From positions 1 to 53,690 of the forward strand of contig JADJIV010000025.1 of assembly GCA_016706845.1 (NCBI GenBank): a stretch of DNA of 53,690 nucleotides, written 5' to 3'. The notes below the pieces were generated by a model. It was given only the letters and a program-made list of their open reading frames with translations, ran no database searches and was not told the DNA's origin. Made by a program: the position numbers and the translations under genes. This DNA is from PNOJ01 sp016706845 (lineage in GTDB: Bacteria > Krumholzibacteriota > Krumholzibacteriia > LZORAL124-64-63). Shown in pieces: positions 18,571-28,891 of the stretch (positions are counted from its first letter, which is position 1; the number at the start of each line of letters is the position of its first letter).

Positions 18571-19357
18571 ACAGCAACGGCGACGCGGTCTTTTCCTGCC
18601 GCGATCTGCGGGTCTTCGTGGGAGACAAGGAGATCGTCAAGGGGGTGGACCTCGAGGTCCGCGCCGGCGAGAAGCACGCCCTGATGGGTCCGAACGGTTC
18701 GGGCAAGTCCACGCTGGCCAACGCGCTGATGGGCCACCCGAGCTACCGGGTCGAGGGGGAGATCCGGCTCGGCGGCGAGCGGATCGACCACCTGCCCCCG
18801 CACGAGCGGGCCCGGCGCGGCATGTTCCTGGGCTTCCAGTACCCCGTCGCGGTGCCCGGGGTGTCGGTGGCGAACTTCCTGCGCGCGGCCGTCTCGGCCC
18901 GCCGGGGCGCCGACGTGCCGGTGCGCGAGTTCCGCCAGCAGATGCAGGCGGCCTTCACCGAGCTGCAGGTGCCGAAGGATTTCGTGTCCCGCTACCTGAA
19001 CGACGGTTTCAGCGGCGGCGAGAAGAAGCGGCTGGAGATCCTGCAGATGCTCATGCTGGAGCCGACCTTCGCCCTGCTGGACGAGACCGACTCGGGCCTG
19101 GACATCGACGCCCTGAAGGTCGTCGCCGAGGGCGTCAACCAGGCGGCCGGACCCGCGACCGGCGTGCTGATGGTCACCCACTACCAGCGCATCCTGAACT
19201 ACATGAAGCCCGACCGGGTGCACGTCTTCATGGGCGGGCGCATCGTGCGCGCCGGCGGCCCGGAGCTGGCCCACGAGCTCGAGGCCCGCGGCTACGACTG
19301 GATCGCCAGGGAAGTCGGCCTGGAGCCCGCGGCCGCCGCCGCCGAAGGGAGCCGGAC

Positions 19358-19361
<4 letters not shown>
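18567..19361 (+). CDS. sufC: SUF Fe-S assembly ATPase SufC
   Basis: ABC-type ATPase of the cytosolic SufBCD scaffold. The Walker A motif is GPNGSGKSTL (residues 41-50), the signature is FSGGEKKRLEILQ and the Walker B region ALLDETDSGLD has the SufC-typical threonine-aspartate pair. Length (264 residues) is normal with no membrane segment. The start overlaps the regulator stop and the stop overlaps the sufB start. Confidence 0.97.
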
Positions 19362-20774
<1,413 letters not shown>

Positions 20775-20782
<8 letters not shown>

Positions 20783-22087
20783 CACCGAGCACCGCGATGC
20801 CGGGACCGTCCGCCGGCCGCCCTGGGCGGGCAGGACGTCGCCGCCCTGTCGCGCCAGGCGGGGGAGGGTCCCGCCCTGTTCGCGCGCCGTCGCGCCGCGG
20901 CCGACCGCTACGCCGCCGCCGCCGATCCGGATCGTGTGACGCACCTGTGGCGCTTCACCGATCCGGCCAATCTGCTGCCGGAGACCCTGGCGGCGCCGCG
21001 CCGCCGGCACCGCCCGCCGCTCCCCCACGCCGAACGCGCCGCCGCCCGCGTGCTGATGCTGGCGGGGATGCGCCCGCTGATCACCGCCGGCCTGAAGGCG
21101 CTGGCCGCCGGCCTGGTCGTGAAGCCCCTGGCCGAGGCCGAGGAGGAACTGGAGGCCCTGGAGGCGCGCGAGCCCGCCGCCGGCGCCGATCCCGGGTCGG
21201 GGCTGTTCCAGGCGCTCAACGGCGCGGCCTGGAACACCGGCCTCTACGTGGGCGTGCCGCCCGGCGTGATCCTGGACGAACCCGTGCACGTGCTGATCGA
21301 CGCGGCCGGCGGCGGCACGCTGCCGCGCCTGGTCGTCGACCTGGGCGAGGGGGCGCAGGCCGTCGTCGTCGAGGAGCACACCGGCGGCGACGCCGGCTCG
21401 CGCGTCGTCGCGTCGAGCGAGCTGCACGCGGCCGACGGCGCCCGCCTGCGTCACGTCCTGGTCCAGACCTGGCACGAGGGCGTCTGCGGTCACCTGACCG
21501 CCCGCGCGCGGGCCGGCCGCGACGCCGACGCGCTGACCGTCTTCGCCTCCTTCGGCGGCGAGCGCAGCAAGGTCGAGCTGACGTGCGACCTCGCGGGCGA
21601 GGGGGCGCGCAGCGAGATGATCGGCGTGGTCATGGGGGCCGGCCGCCAGCGCTTCGACCACCACACGCGCCACCGCCACCTCGCGGGGCGCACCTGGAGC
21701 AACATCGACTTCAAGGCCGTCGCCGACGCGGCGGCCCGCAGCAGCTACACCGGCCTGATCCGCATCGAGCAGGACGCGCGCGGCAGCGAGGCCTACCAGG
21801 AGAACCGCAACCTCCTGCTGTCGGACCGCAGCCGCGCCGATTCGATCCCCGAGCTGGAGATCCTCAACCAGGACGTCAGCTGCAGCCACGGCGCCACCGT
21901 GGCGCCGGTCGACCCCGAGCAGGTCTTCTACCTGCAGAGCCGCGGGCTGGACCCCGACGAGGCGCTGCGCCTGGTCGTGCGCGGCTTCCTCGAGAAGACG
22001 TTCGGCCGCCTGCCCGGCGACCTGCGCGAGCGCCTCGAGGACCTGGTGGGGGCGCGGCTGGCCGCCCTGCAGGGGCGGGCGTCGTGA
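20775..22087 (+). CDS. sufD: SUF Fe-S assembly protein SufD, one frame break near the N terminus
   Basis: Paralogue of SufB that completes the SufBC2D complex. Conserved stretches are WRFTDPANLLP, LNGAAWNTGLYVGVPPGV, YTGLIRIEQDARGSEAYQ and YLQSRGLDPDEALRLVVRGF. I place the start at TTG 20775, with GGAGG (20765-20769) just upstream and an 8-base overlap with sufB. The first codons read LASTEHRDAGTV in one frame and the rest AALGGQDVAALSRQAG in the next, so one base seems missing near 20815. An internal GTG at 20936 would give a protein lacking about 50 residues. The stop overlaps the sufS GTG start. Confidence 0.92.
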
Positions 22088-23379
22088 CGGCCCGGGAACG
22101 GTCCCTGAGCGCCCCGGCCGGCGTCGAGCCCTGCGCCGGGCAGCGGGACGGCTGCGAGCGCTGCGGCGGCCTGGCCCGCGAGCGCTTCCCGATCCTGCGC
22201 CGCGCGGTGCACGGCCTGCCGCTGGTCTACCTGGACAGCGCCGCGACCTCGCAGAAGCCCGAGCAGGTCATCGGCGCCGAGGCCCGCTACTACCGCGAGC
22301 ACAACGCCAACGTCCACCGCGGCATGCACGCGCTGGCGGCCGAGGCCACCGACCTCTACGAGCAGTGCCGGCGCCGCGTCGGCCGCTTCCTGGGCGTGAC
22401 GCGCCCCGAGCAGGTCGTCACGCTGCGCGGCGCGACCGCGGCCCTGAACCTCGCGGCCGGCGGCTTGGCCCACCGGCTGCGTCCCGGCGACGAGATCCTG
22501 GTCACCGGCATGGAACACCACGCCAACCTCGTGCCCTGGATCGCGCTGGCCCGGCGCGAAGGCCTCGTCCTGCGCCACCTCCCGGTCACCGACGGCGGCG
22601 AGCTGGATCTCGCCCGGCTGCCCGACCTGCTGTCGGACCGCACCCGCGTGGTGGCGCTGACCCACGTCTCGAACGTGCTGGGCACGGTCAACCCCGTCGC
22701 CGAGATCGCCGCGGCCGCCCACCGCCGCGGCGCGCTGGTGGTCGTGGACGCGGCGCAGTCGGTCGGCCACCTGCCGGTGAGCTTCGCCGAGCTGGGCGCC
22801 GACCTGCTGGCCTTCTCCGCGCACAAGTGCTACGGCCCGATGGGGCTGGGCTTCCTGGTCGGGACGCCCGAGGCGCTCGCGCAGCTGGAGCCCGTGGAGT
22901 TCGGCGGCGAGATGATCGAGACCGTGACCATGGACGCCGCCACCTGGGCCCCGGCGCCCCTGCGCTTCGAGGCGGGCACGCCCCACGTCGCGGCGACGGC
23001 CGCCTTCCCGGCGGCCCTGGACCTGATCGAGGAGTTCACCGTCGAGCGCCTGCGCACGCACGAGATCTCACTGACCGGCTACGCCTGGGAGCGCCTGTCG
23101 GCGCTGGGCGGCCTGGACCTGTACGGGCCGGCCGACCCCGCGGCGCGCGGCGGCCTGGTCAGCTTCCACGACCCGCAGCTGCACGCCCACGACCTCGCTC
23201 AGCTGCTGGACGCCCGCGGCATTGCGGTGCGCGCCGGCCACCACTGCGCCCAGCCGCTGCACCGGCGCCTGGGGGTCGCGGCCACGGTGCGGGCCTCGTT
23301 CGGGCTCTACAATTCCCACGACGACGTCGACGCCCTCATCGACGGCATCCGCTACGCGAGGAGCGTGTTCGGGACATGA
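22084..23379 (+). CDS. sufS: Cysteine desulfurase SufS with cysteine-containing N-terminal extension
   Basis: PLP enzyme that takes sulfur from cysteine for Fe-S assembly. The PLP lysine is in SAHKCYGPMG, the active-site cysteine in RAGHHCAQPL, and other class V motifs are MEHHANLVPW and VDAAQSVGHLPV. The first 30 residues are unusual: cysteines 17, 24 and 27 form a CX6CX2C arrangement ahead of the normal start RERFPILRR. GTG 22084 overlaps the sufD stop; a later start would remove the cysteines, but no better ribosome site is evident. The stop overlaps the sufU start (ATGA). Confidence 0.95.
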   Translation: MTARERSLSAPAGVEPCAGQRDGCERCGGLARERFPILRRAVHGLPLVYLDSAATSQKPEQVIGAEARYYREHNANVHRGMHALAAEATDLYEQCRRRVGRFLGVTRPEQVVTLRGATAALNLAAGGLAHRLRPGDEILVTGMEHHANLVPWIALARREGLVLRHLPVTDGGELDLARLPDLLSDRTRVVALTHVSNVLGTVNPVAEIAAAAHRRGALVVVDAAQSVGHLPVSFAELGADLLAFSAHKCYGPMGLGFLVGTPEALAQLEPVEFGGEMIETVTMDAATWAPAPLRFEAGTPHVAATAAFPAALDLIEEFTVERLRTHEISLTGYAWERLSALGGLDLYGPADPAARGGLVSFHDPQLHAHDLAQLLDARGIAVRAGHHCAQPLHRRLGVAATVRASFGLYNSHDDVDALIDGIRYARSVFGT

Positions 23380-23849
23380 GCACGGGCATGGACGATCTCT
23401 ACCGCGAGGTGATCCTCGACCACCACCGCCGGCCGCGCGGCGCGCAGGCGCTCGCGCATCCGGACGCCGAGGCCGCCGGCAAGAACCCGTCCTGCGGCGA
23501 CGAGCTGACCCTGCAGCTCGCCTGCGACGGCGACCGCATCCGCGAGGCCTGCGTCGTCACCCGCGGCTGCGCCATCGCCACGGCCAGCGGTTCGATCCTC
23601 GCCGAGCTGGTCGTCGGGCGCACCCTGGACGAAGCCCGCCGCCTGGCGGACGCGTTCCGCGCCGTCCTGCACGAACCCGCCGGCGAACTGCCCGACGAGC
23701 TCGCGCCCGGGGACCTCGACGCGCTGACCGGCGTGCGGCAGTTCCCGATGCGCGTCAAGTGCGCCGTGCTGCCCTGGATCACGCTGACCGAAGCCGTCGT
23801 CGCCCGCAACGAGGGCCGCATCGCGGCCGAGACCACCACGGAGGCCTGA
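23376..23849 (+). CDS. sufU: SufU-type Fe-S assembly sulfur acceptor
   Basis: Zinc-binding partner of SufS that accepts persulfide sulfur. The three metal/sulfur cysteines lie in NPSCGDELTL, TRGCAIATASGSI and RVKCAVLPWITL, the SufU pattern, and the family insert between the second and third cysteines is present. Length (157 residues) is normal. ATG 23376 overlaps the sufS stop. One base separates its stop from the next gene. Confidence 0.95.
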   Translation: MSTGMDDLYREVILDHHRRPRGAQALAHPDAEAAGKNPSCGDELTLQLACDGDRIREACVVTRGCAIATASGSILAELVVGRTLDEARRLADAFRAVLHEPAGELPDELAPGDLDALTGVRQFPMRVKCAVLPWITLTEAVVARNEGRIAAETTTEA

Positions 23850-23850
23850 G

Positions 23851-24174
23851 ATGAGTTCGCCCCTGCCCACGCCCGACGCCGTCGTCGAGGCCCTGCGCCC
23901 GGTCATGGACCCCGAGCTGAACCTGTCGATCGTGGATCTGGGGCTGCTGCGCGGCGTGCAGGTCGAGGACGAGACGGGCGACGTGACCATCGAGCTGACC
24001 CTGACCAGCCCCATGTGCCCGCTGGGCCCGCAGATCGTGGCCGCCACGCGCGACGCCGGCCTCACGGTGCCCGGGGTCCGCAACTGCCAGGTCGACCTGG
24101 TCTGGAGCCCGCCCTGGGACCCGCGCGCCGACGCCACCGAGGACGTCAAGGCCGAGCTGGGGATCTGGGACTAG
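23851..24174 (+). CDS. MIP18-family (DUF59) Fe-S carrier/maturation protein
   Basis: Small protein of the SufT/MIP18 type thought to pass clusters to target enzymes. Motifs are VMDPELNLSIVDLGLL and the cysteine-bearing LTLTSPMCPLGPQI, and the end is the usual WSPPWDP. Length is 107 residues. It is the last gene of the SUF operon and overlaps no neighbour; the convergent propeller gene ends 4 bases away. Confidence 0.93.
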   Translation: MSSPLPTPDAVVEALRPVMDPELNLSIVDLGLLRGVQVEDETGDVTIELTLTSPMCPLGPQIVAATRDAGLTVPGVRNCQVDLVWSPPWDPRADATEDVKAELGIWD

Positions 24175-24178
24175 CGGC

Positions 24179-25252
24179 TCACTCCCGCCATTTCGTCACG
24201 AACACGTTCGTCTCGCCCGGCGCCGACTGGCGGCGGTTGCTGCAGAAGACGAACGTCTCGCCGTCGGGCGCCCACATCGGGAAACCGTCGAAGCCCTCCG
24301 AGTAGGTGACCTGCTCCAGCCCGCCGCCGTCGTCGCCGACCATCCACAGCTCGAACTCGCGGCCGCGCGGGTCGGGGTAGTTGCTGCTGAAGATGATGCG
24401 CTTGCCGTCGGGGTGGAAGAAGGGGCCGAACGAGGCGCTCTTCAGCTCGGTGACCTGCCGCTGGCCGGTGCCGTCGGCGTTCATGACCCAGATCTCCATG
24501 AGCGAGGGGCGCACTTTCTCCTGCGCCAGCAGGGCGCGGTAGTCGTCGAGCGCGGGGCCGGGCTCGGGGTGCAGGCTGCGGTAGCAGATCCGCCGGCCGT
24601 CGGGGGAGAAGAAGGCGCCGCCGTCGTAGCCGGGGGTCGTCGTCAGCCGGCGCACGTCGCCGCCGTCGAGGTTCATGGTGTAGATGTCCAGGTCGCCGTC
24701 GCGCACCGAGGTGAAGACGATGCGCCGGCCGTCCGGCGAGATCGTCGCCTCGGCGTCGTAGCCGGGGGTGTCGGTCAGGCGGACCACCGCGCCGCTGCGC
24801 AGGTCCCGCTTGACGATGTCGTAGTCGCCGAAGACGCCCCAGACGTAGCCCTGGCTCATGTCCGGCGGGATCGGGCAGCCGGGGCCGGCCAGGTCCGTGG
24901 TGGCGTAGATGACGGAGTGGCCGTCGGCGGTGAAGTAGGCGCAGGTGGTGCGGCCCGCGCCCGAGGACAGCAGCTCGGGGTTCCCGCCCCCGGCAGGCAT
25001 GATCATGATCTGGTCGCAGTCGTGCGGCGGCCGCGTGGTCTGGAAGACCAGCCGCTGCGAATCGTAGCTGAAGTAGGCCTCCGCATTCTCGCCACCGTCG
25101 GTCAGCATGGTCAGCAGCGAGAAGTGCCGCTCGCGCGGGTCGGGCAGGTGCACGCGGGGCACGGGTCCGGCGGCGGCGGCGGCGGCCAGGATGAGCGCCG
25201 CGAACTGCGCGGCGGCGAGTGAGCGGGCGGCGGTCGGCACGAAGGGGCGCAT
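24179..25252 (-). CDS. TolB-like WD40/PD40 beta-propeller protein (exported)
   Basis: Predicted periplasmic or surface six-bladed propeller. An N-terminal alanine-rich signal segment is followed by repeated PD40 blades: ATISPDGRRIVFTSVRDGD, AFFSPDGRRICYRS, PFFHPDGKRIIFSSNYPD and PMWAPDGETFVFCSNR. No enzymatic domain is attached, so a binding or scaffold role is likely. Length (357 residues) suits one propeller. The ATG at 25252 is divergent from the transhydrogenase operon across 188 bases. Confidence 0.85.
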   Translation of the reverse strand: MRPFVPTAARSLAAAQFAALILAAAAAAGPVPRVHLPDPRERHFSLLTMLTDGGENAEAYFSYDSQRLVFQTTRPPHDCDQIMIMPAGGGNPELLSSGAGRTTCAYFTADGHSVIYATTDLAGPGCPIPPDMSQGYVWGVFGDYDIVKRDLRSGAVVRLTDTPGYDAEATISPDGRRIVFTSVRDGDLDIYTMNLDGGDVRRLTTTPGYDGGAFFSPDGRRICYRSLHPEPGPALDDYRALLAQEKVRPSLMEIWVMNADGTGQRQVTELKSASFGPFFHPDGKRIIFSSNYPDPRGREFELWMVGDDGGGLEQVTYSEGFDGFPMWAPDGETFVFCSNRRQSAPGETNVFVTKWRE

Positions 25253-25440
25253 CGGATCCTCCCGGGGGCGCGACGGATTACAGGACCATTACGGTCGCAA
25301 TCTAGCACGGGTCGCCGCCGGCACCAAGCCCTGCCGCGGGCCTCCCGCCGCGGCGGTCGCGGTGGCGGCGCGCTGATCCGGGACTATTTTGATCCTCCAT
25401 ATGCCCGCCATGGATCCGTATCGCCCGACAGGAGGACGAC

Positions 25441-26613
25441 ATGATCGTCGGCGTTCCCAGGGAGACCGCGGCGCGCGAGCGCCGCGTGGCGCTGGTGCCG
25501 GCCGCGGTGCAGGCGCTGGTCAAGGCCGGCCTCGAGGTGGTCGTCGAGCGGGGCGCCGGCGAGGCGTCCGGCTACCCCGACGCCGATTACGTGGCCAAGG
25601 GAGCCCGGCTCGCCGTGCGTGACGAGGTGTTCGCCACGGCCGACGTCCTGGTGCAGGTCCGCGGCCCCGGGGCCGGCCCCGACGGCGGCACCGCCGATCT
25701 GGCGCGGTGCCGCTCCGGCCAGACGCTGATCGGGATGCACGACCCGCTGGGCGATCCGGGCGCCGTCGCCCGGCTGGCGGAGCGCGGCGTGACCGCCTTC
25801 GCCCTGGAGCTGGTGCCGCGCATCACGCGCGCCCAGAGCATGGACGTGCTGTCGTCGATGGCGACGCTGGCCGGCTACCAGGCCGTGCTCGAGGCCGCCG
25901 CCCGCCTGCCCCGGCTGTTCCCGATGCTGATGACGGCCGCCGGCACGCTGGCGCCGGCCAAGGTCTTCGTGGTGGGCGTGGGCGTGGCGGGCCTGCAGGC
26001 CATCGCCACGGCCAAGCGGCTCGGCGCGGTCGTCGAAGCCTACGACGTGCGGCCGGCGGTGCGCGACCAGGTGCTGAGCGTCGGCGCCAAGTTCGTGGAG
26101 TTCGAGCTGGAGACCGCGGGCGCCGAGGACAAGGGCGGCTACGCCAAGGAGCAGAGCGCGGAGTTCCTGCGCCGCCAGCGGGAGCAGATGCTGGCCGTGG
26201 TCGCGCGCAACGACGTGGTCGTCACGACCGCCGCGATCCCGGGCAGGCAGGCGCCGGTGCTGGTGACCGCGGCGATGGTCGCGGCCATGACGCCGGGCTC
26301 GGTCATCGTCGACCTCGCCGCCGAGCGCGGCGGCAACTGCGAGCTGACGCGGGCCGACGAGACGGTCGTCGCCCACGGCGTCACCATCCTCGGCGACACC
26401 GACCTCGTCTCCCGCAAGCCCTACCACGCCAGCCAGATGTACGCCAAGAACGTGGAGACCTTCCTGAAGTCCCTGCTCAGGGACGGCGCGCTCGCGATCG
26501 ACCTCGCGGACGAGGTCACGGCCGGCACCCTGCTGTGCCGCGGCGGCGCGGTCGTCCATCCCCGGATCCGCGAGCTGCTCGGCACGGGCGGCGCGGAAGG
26601 AGGCCAGGCCTGA
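25441..26613 (+). CDS. pntAA: NAD(P) transhydrogenase alpha subunit part 1 (NAD-binding)
   Basis: Soluble dI component of the proton-translocating transhydrogenase, which couples the proton gradient to NADPH formation. The start MIVGVPRETAARERRVALVP matches the family; the NAD-binding Rossmann motif is VVGVGVAGLQAIATAKRLGA and the RQD-loop region includes YAKEQSAEFLRRQ. Length (390 residues) equals the split-type alpha 1. AGGAGG lies just upstream of ATG 25441. It shares one base with pntAB, and the three genes form an operon. Confidence 0.96.
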   Translation: MIVGVPRETAARERRVALVPAAVQALVKAGLEVVVERGAGEASGYPDADYVAKGARLAVRDEVFATADVLVQVRGPGAGPDGGTADLARCRSGQTLIGMHDPLGDPGAVARLAERGVTAFALELVPRITRAQSMDVLSSMATLAGYQAVLEAAARLPRLFPMLMTAAGTLAPAKVFVVGVGVAGLQAIATAKRLGAVVEAYDVRPAVRDQVLSVGAKFVEFELETAGAEDKGGYAKEQSAEFLRRQREQMLAVVARNDVVVTTAAIPGRQAPVLVTAAMVAAMTPGSVIVDLAAERGGNCELTRADETVVAHGVTILGDTDLVSRKPYHASQMYAKNVETFLKSLLRDGALAIDLADEVTAGTLLCRGGAVVHPRIRELLGTGGAEGGQA

Positions 26614-26894
26614 TGGACGCGCTCGTCGCTGCGATCACCGTCTTCGTGCTCGCGATCTTCGTCGGCTTCGAGATCATCACCAAGATCCCGCCGACCCTGC
26701 ACACGCCGCTGATGTCCGGATCGAACGCGATCTCGGGCATCACCCTGATCGGGGCGGTCGTCTCCACCCGCGCCGACAACGATGCGCTGGCCACCGTCCT
26801 GGCCGTCGCGGCCGTGGCCTTCGCCATGATCAACGTCGTCGGCGGCTACCTGGTCACCCACCGCATGCTGGGCATGTTCAAGAGGAAGGGGTAG
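26613..26894 (+). CDS. pntAB: NAD(P) transhydrogenase alpha subunit part 2 (membrane)
   Basis: Small membrane component of the split alpha subunit. Three hydrophobic helices (VAAITVFVLAIFVGFEI, ISGITLIGAVVS, LAVAAVAFAMINVVGGYLVT) and the conserved IPPTLHTPLMSGSNAISG and THRMLGMF segments identify it. It is 93 residues, as expected. The ATG shares a base with the pntAA stop (TGATG) after a GGAAGGAGG ribosome site. Confidence 0.95.
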   Translation: MDALVAAITVFVLAIFVGFEIITKIPPTLHTPLMSGSNAISGITLIGAVVSTRADNDALATVLAVAAVAFAMINVVGGYLVTHRMLGMFKRKG

Positions 26895-26897
26895 GGC

Positions 26898-28286
26898 GTG
26901 AACACCTTCCTGATCGAGGCGAGCTGGGTGAACCTGGCCTACGTCGCGGCCTCGGTGATGTTCGTCCTGGGGCTCAAGGGCATGGCCCACCCCCGCACCG
27001 CGGTGCGCGGCAACCTGATCAGCGCCTGGGGCATGCTGCTGGCGGTGGTCGTCACGCTGCTGGCCGAGGGCCTGTCCTACACGTGGATCATCGTCGGCGC
27101 GCTGATCGGCGCGCTGGTGGGCGCCGTGACGGCGCTGCGGGTCAAGATGACCCAGATGCCGGAGATGGTCGCGCTGTTCAACGGCTTCGGCGGACTGGCC
27201 TCGGTCCTGGTGGCCGGGACGGCGTTCATGATCACGCGGGAGCCGGACGTGCGGATGACCGTCGCGACCGGCCTGTCGGGCCTGATCGGTGCGGTGACCT
27301 TCACCGGCTCGCTGGTCGCCTGGGGCAAGCTCGCCGGGGTGGTCCCCGGCCGGCAGCTCGGTTTCCGCGGCATGAGGGCCTTCAACGCGCTGCTGGGCCT
27401 GGGCGTGCTGGGCTGCGTAGCCTGGCTGACCGCCGACCCGTCGTCCACGGCCGCCTACTGGATCATCGTGCCCGCGTCCTTCGTGCTGGGGGTCACGCTG
27501 ACGATCCCCATCGGCGGCGCCGACATGCCCGTGGTGATCGCGCTGCTGAACTCGTACTCCGGCGTCGCGGCGGCCGCCACGGGCTTCGTGCTGATGAACA
27601 ACGTGCTGATCATCGCCGGCTCGCTGGTCGGCGCCTCGGGCATCATCCTGTCGCAGATCATGTGCAAGGCCATGAACCGCTCGCTGTCCCACGTGCTGTT
27701 CGGTTCGCTCGGGCCGGGCGCGGACGGACCCAGCGCCGACCAGGTCTACGGCGGCAAGGTCAAGGCCGCCGGGCCCGAGGAGGTGGCCATGCTCTTCGAT
27801 ACCGCCCGGCGCGTGCTCATCGTGCCCGGCTACGGCCTGGCCGTCTCGCAGGCCCAGCACGTCGTGCGCGACCTGGTCAACCTGCTGGAAGCGCGCGGCA
27901 TCAGCGTCGAATTCGGGATCCATCCCGTCGCCGGCCGCATGCCCGGCCACATGAACGTCCTGCTGGCCGAAGCTGACATCCCCTACGACAAGCTCAAGGA
28001 GATGGACGAGGTCAACTCCGGGATGTCGCAGGTCGACGTCTGCCTGGTCATCGGCGCCAACGACGTGGTCAACCCCTCGGCCCGCACCGACCCGCAGAGC
28101 CCCATCGCCGGCATGCCGATCATCGACGCGGACAGGGCCCAGACCGTGGTCGTGGTCAAGCGCTCGCTCAGCCCCGGGTTCGCGGGCATCCCGAACCCGC
28201 TGTTCGCGGCGGACAACTGCCTGCTGATGTTCGGCGACGGAAAGAAGCGCTGGTCGAACTTGGAAGCGGCTATCAAGGAAGGTTGA
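26898..28286 (+). CDS. pntB: NAD(P) transhydrogenase beta subunit
   Basis: Carries the remaining proton-channel helices and the NADP-binding dIII domain. About eight transmembrane segments lie in residues 5-260, with MTQMPEMVALFNGFGGLAS as the family marker. The dIII part has VPGYGLAVSQAQHVVRDL, HPVAGRMPGHMNVLLAEA and IGANDVVNPSA. Length (462 residues) is normal. The GTG start 26898 follows pntAB by 3 bases. It is followed by a 605-base gap holding repeats R2 and R3. Confidence 0.96.
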   Translation: MNTFLIEASWVNLAYVAASVMFVLGLKGMAHPRTAVRGNLISAWGMLLAVVVTLLAEGLSYTWIIVGALIGALVGAVTALRVKMTQMPEMVALFNGFGGLASVLVAGTAFMITREPDVRMTVATGLSGLIGAVTFTGSLVAWGKLAGVVPGRQLGFRGMRAFNALLGLGVLGCVAWLTADPSSTAAYWIIVPASFVLGVTLTIPIGGADMPVVIALLNSYSGVAAAATGFVLMNNVLIIAGSLVGASGIILSQIMCKAMNRSLSHVLFGSLGPGADGPSADQVYGGKVKAAGPEEVAMLFDTARRVLIVPGYGLAVSQAQHVVRDLVNLLEARGISVEFGIHPVAGRMPGHMNVLLAEADIPYDKLKEMDEVNSGMSQVDVCLVIGANDVVNPSARTDPQSPIAGMPIIDADRAQTVVVVKRSLSPGFAGIPNPLFAADNCLLMFGDGKKRWSNLEAAIKEG

Positions 28287-28303
28287 GATCCCTCCACCGG
28301 GGA

Positions 28304-28460
28304 TCGGCACAGAGACTCGAGAGAGACCCGCACGGCGGGGGACGCGCGCCGGACACCTCGTGTGTCCGGCGCGCTCGACTTCCGGGTCCCGGCGCCCTCC
28401 TGGCGCCGGGACCCTCCAGACGCCCCCGCCGTGCGGGTCTCTCTCGAGTCTCTGTGCCGA
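28304..28460 (-). repeat. Structured intergenic repeat, copy R2
   Basis: The outer stem is perfect for 38 bp (28304-28341 with 28423-28460). Inside are two perfect 13-bp hairpins: 28344-28374 with loop CTCGT (ACGAG on the minus strand) and 28384-28414 with loop CTCCT (AGGAG on the minus strand). Read on the minus strand it shares the GGGGGCGTCTGGAGGGT lead-in, the GGCGCCAGGAGGGCGCC core and the AAGTCGAGCGC linker with R3. It starts 17 bases after the pntB stop and could stop that transcript, but there is no U-tract. Confidence 0.9.
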
Positions 28461-28596
28461 AGCGCCGGTTGTGGGGGATCTCATCCCTTCCCTGTCAGCC
28501 TCACAATTCGACTCGCAACAGGATATTTGCACTCATGTATGCGGACCCATCGCTGTGAACTTGTGATTCAACATCGATCGATCCCGCGACTTCGCT
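28461..28596. other. Spacer between repeats R2 and R3
   Basis: These 136 bases between the two oppositely oriented repeat copies have no supported gene. They are more AT-rich than the surroundings and hold a loose dyad TCACAA (28500-28505) / TTGTGA (28561-28566). They might include a promoter reading toward sdhC, but I could not place one with confidence. Confidence 0.4.
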
Positions 28597-28790
28597 TCTG
28601 ACCGTTGGCAGATTCATCTCGGCCGGGACACATCCAGCCCGGGCGACGGGGGCGTCTGGAGGGTTCCGGCGCCAGGAGGGCGCCGGAGCCCGCAAGTCGA
28701 GCGCTCCAGGCGCAGGAGGTGCCTGGAGCGCGCCCCCCGTCGCCCGGGCTGGATGTGTCCCGGCCGCAGGATGACCTGCCAACGGTCAGA
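28597..28790 (+). repeat. Structured intergenic repeat, copy R3
   Basis: The outermost arms TCTGACCGTTGGCAG (28597-28611) and their exact complement (28776-28790) are followed inward by a second long stem (28620-28654 with 28731-28766, one extra C on the right). Inside, hairpin 1 (28662-28690) has loop AGGAG, and hairpin 2 (28701-28731) has an 11-bp perfect stem, one G-T pair, one more pair and loop AGGAG. It is oriented opposite to R2 and lies about 100 bases upstream of sdhC. Confidence 0.9.
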
Positions 28791-28891
28791 AACGATTGCG
28801 CGGATCATTGAATGTTGAAATACAGCGTTTCGGGTGCTACTAGTTAGCGTGATCGGCTTTGCAACCAGGGCGCCAGCGCTGGAGTGTGTCC
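28791..28891 (+). promoter_or_regulatory. sdhCAB leader with candidate promoter
   Basis: TTGAAA (28815-28820), a 17-base spacer and TACTAG (28838-28843) form a weak candidate sigma-70 promoter about 50 bases before the sdhC start. The region is AT-richer than its surroundings. No other feature was seen. Confidence 0.3.

Noticed and set aside
28304..28460. R2 as an ordinary rho-independent terminator for pntB
   Set aside because: There is no U-tract, it is too long and branched, and the same element also lies between divergent genes (R4), where a terminator makes no sense.
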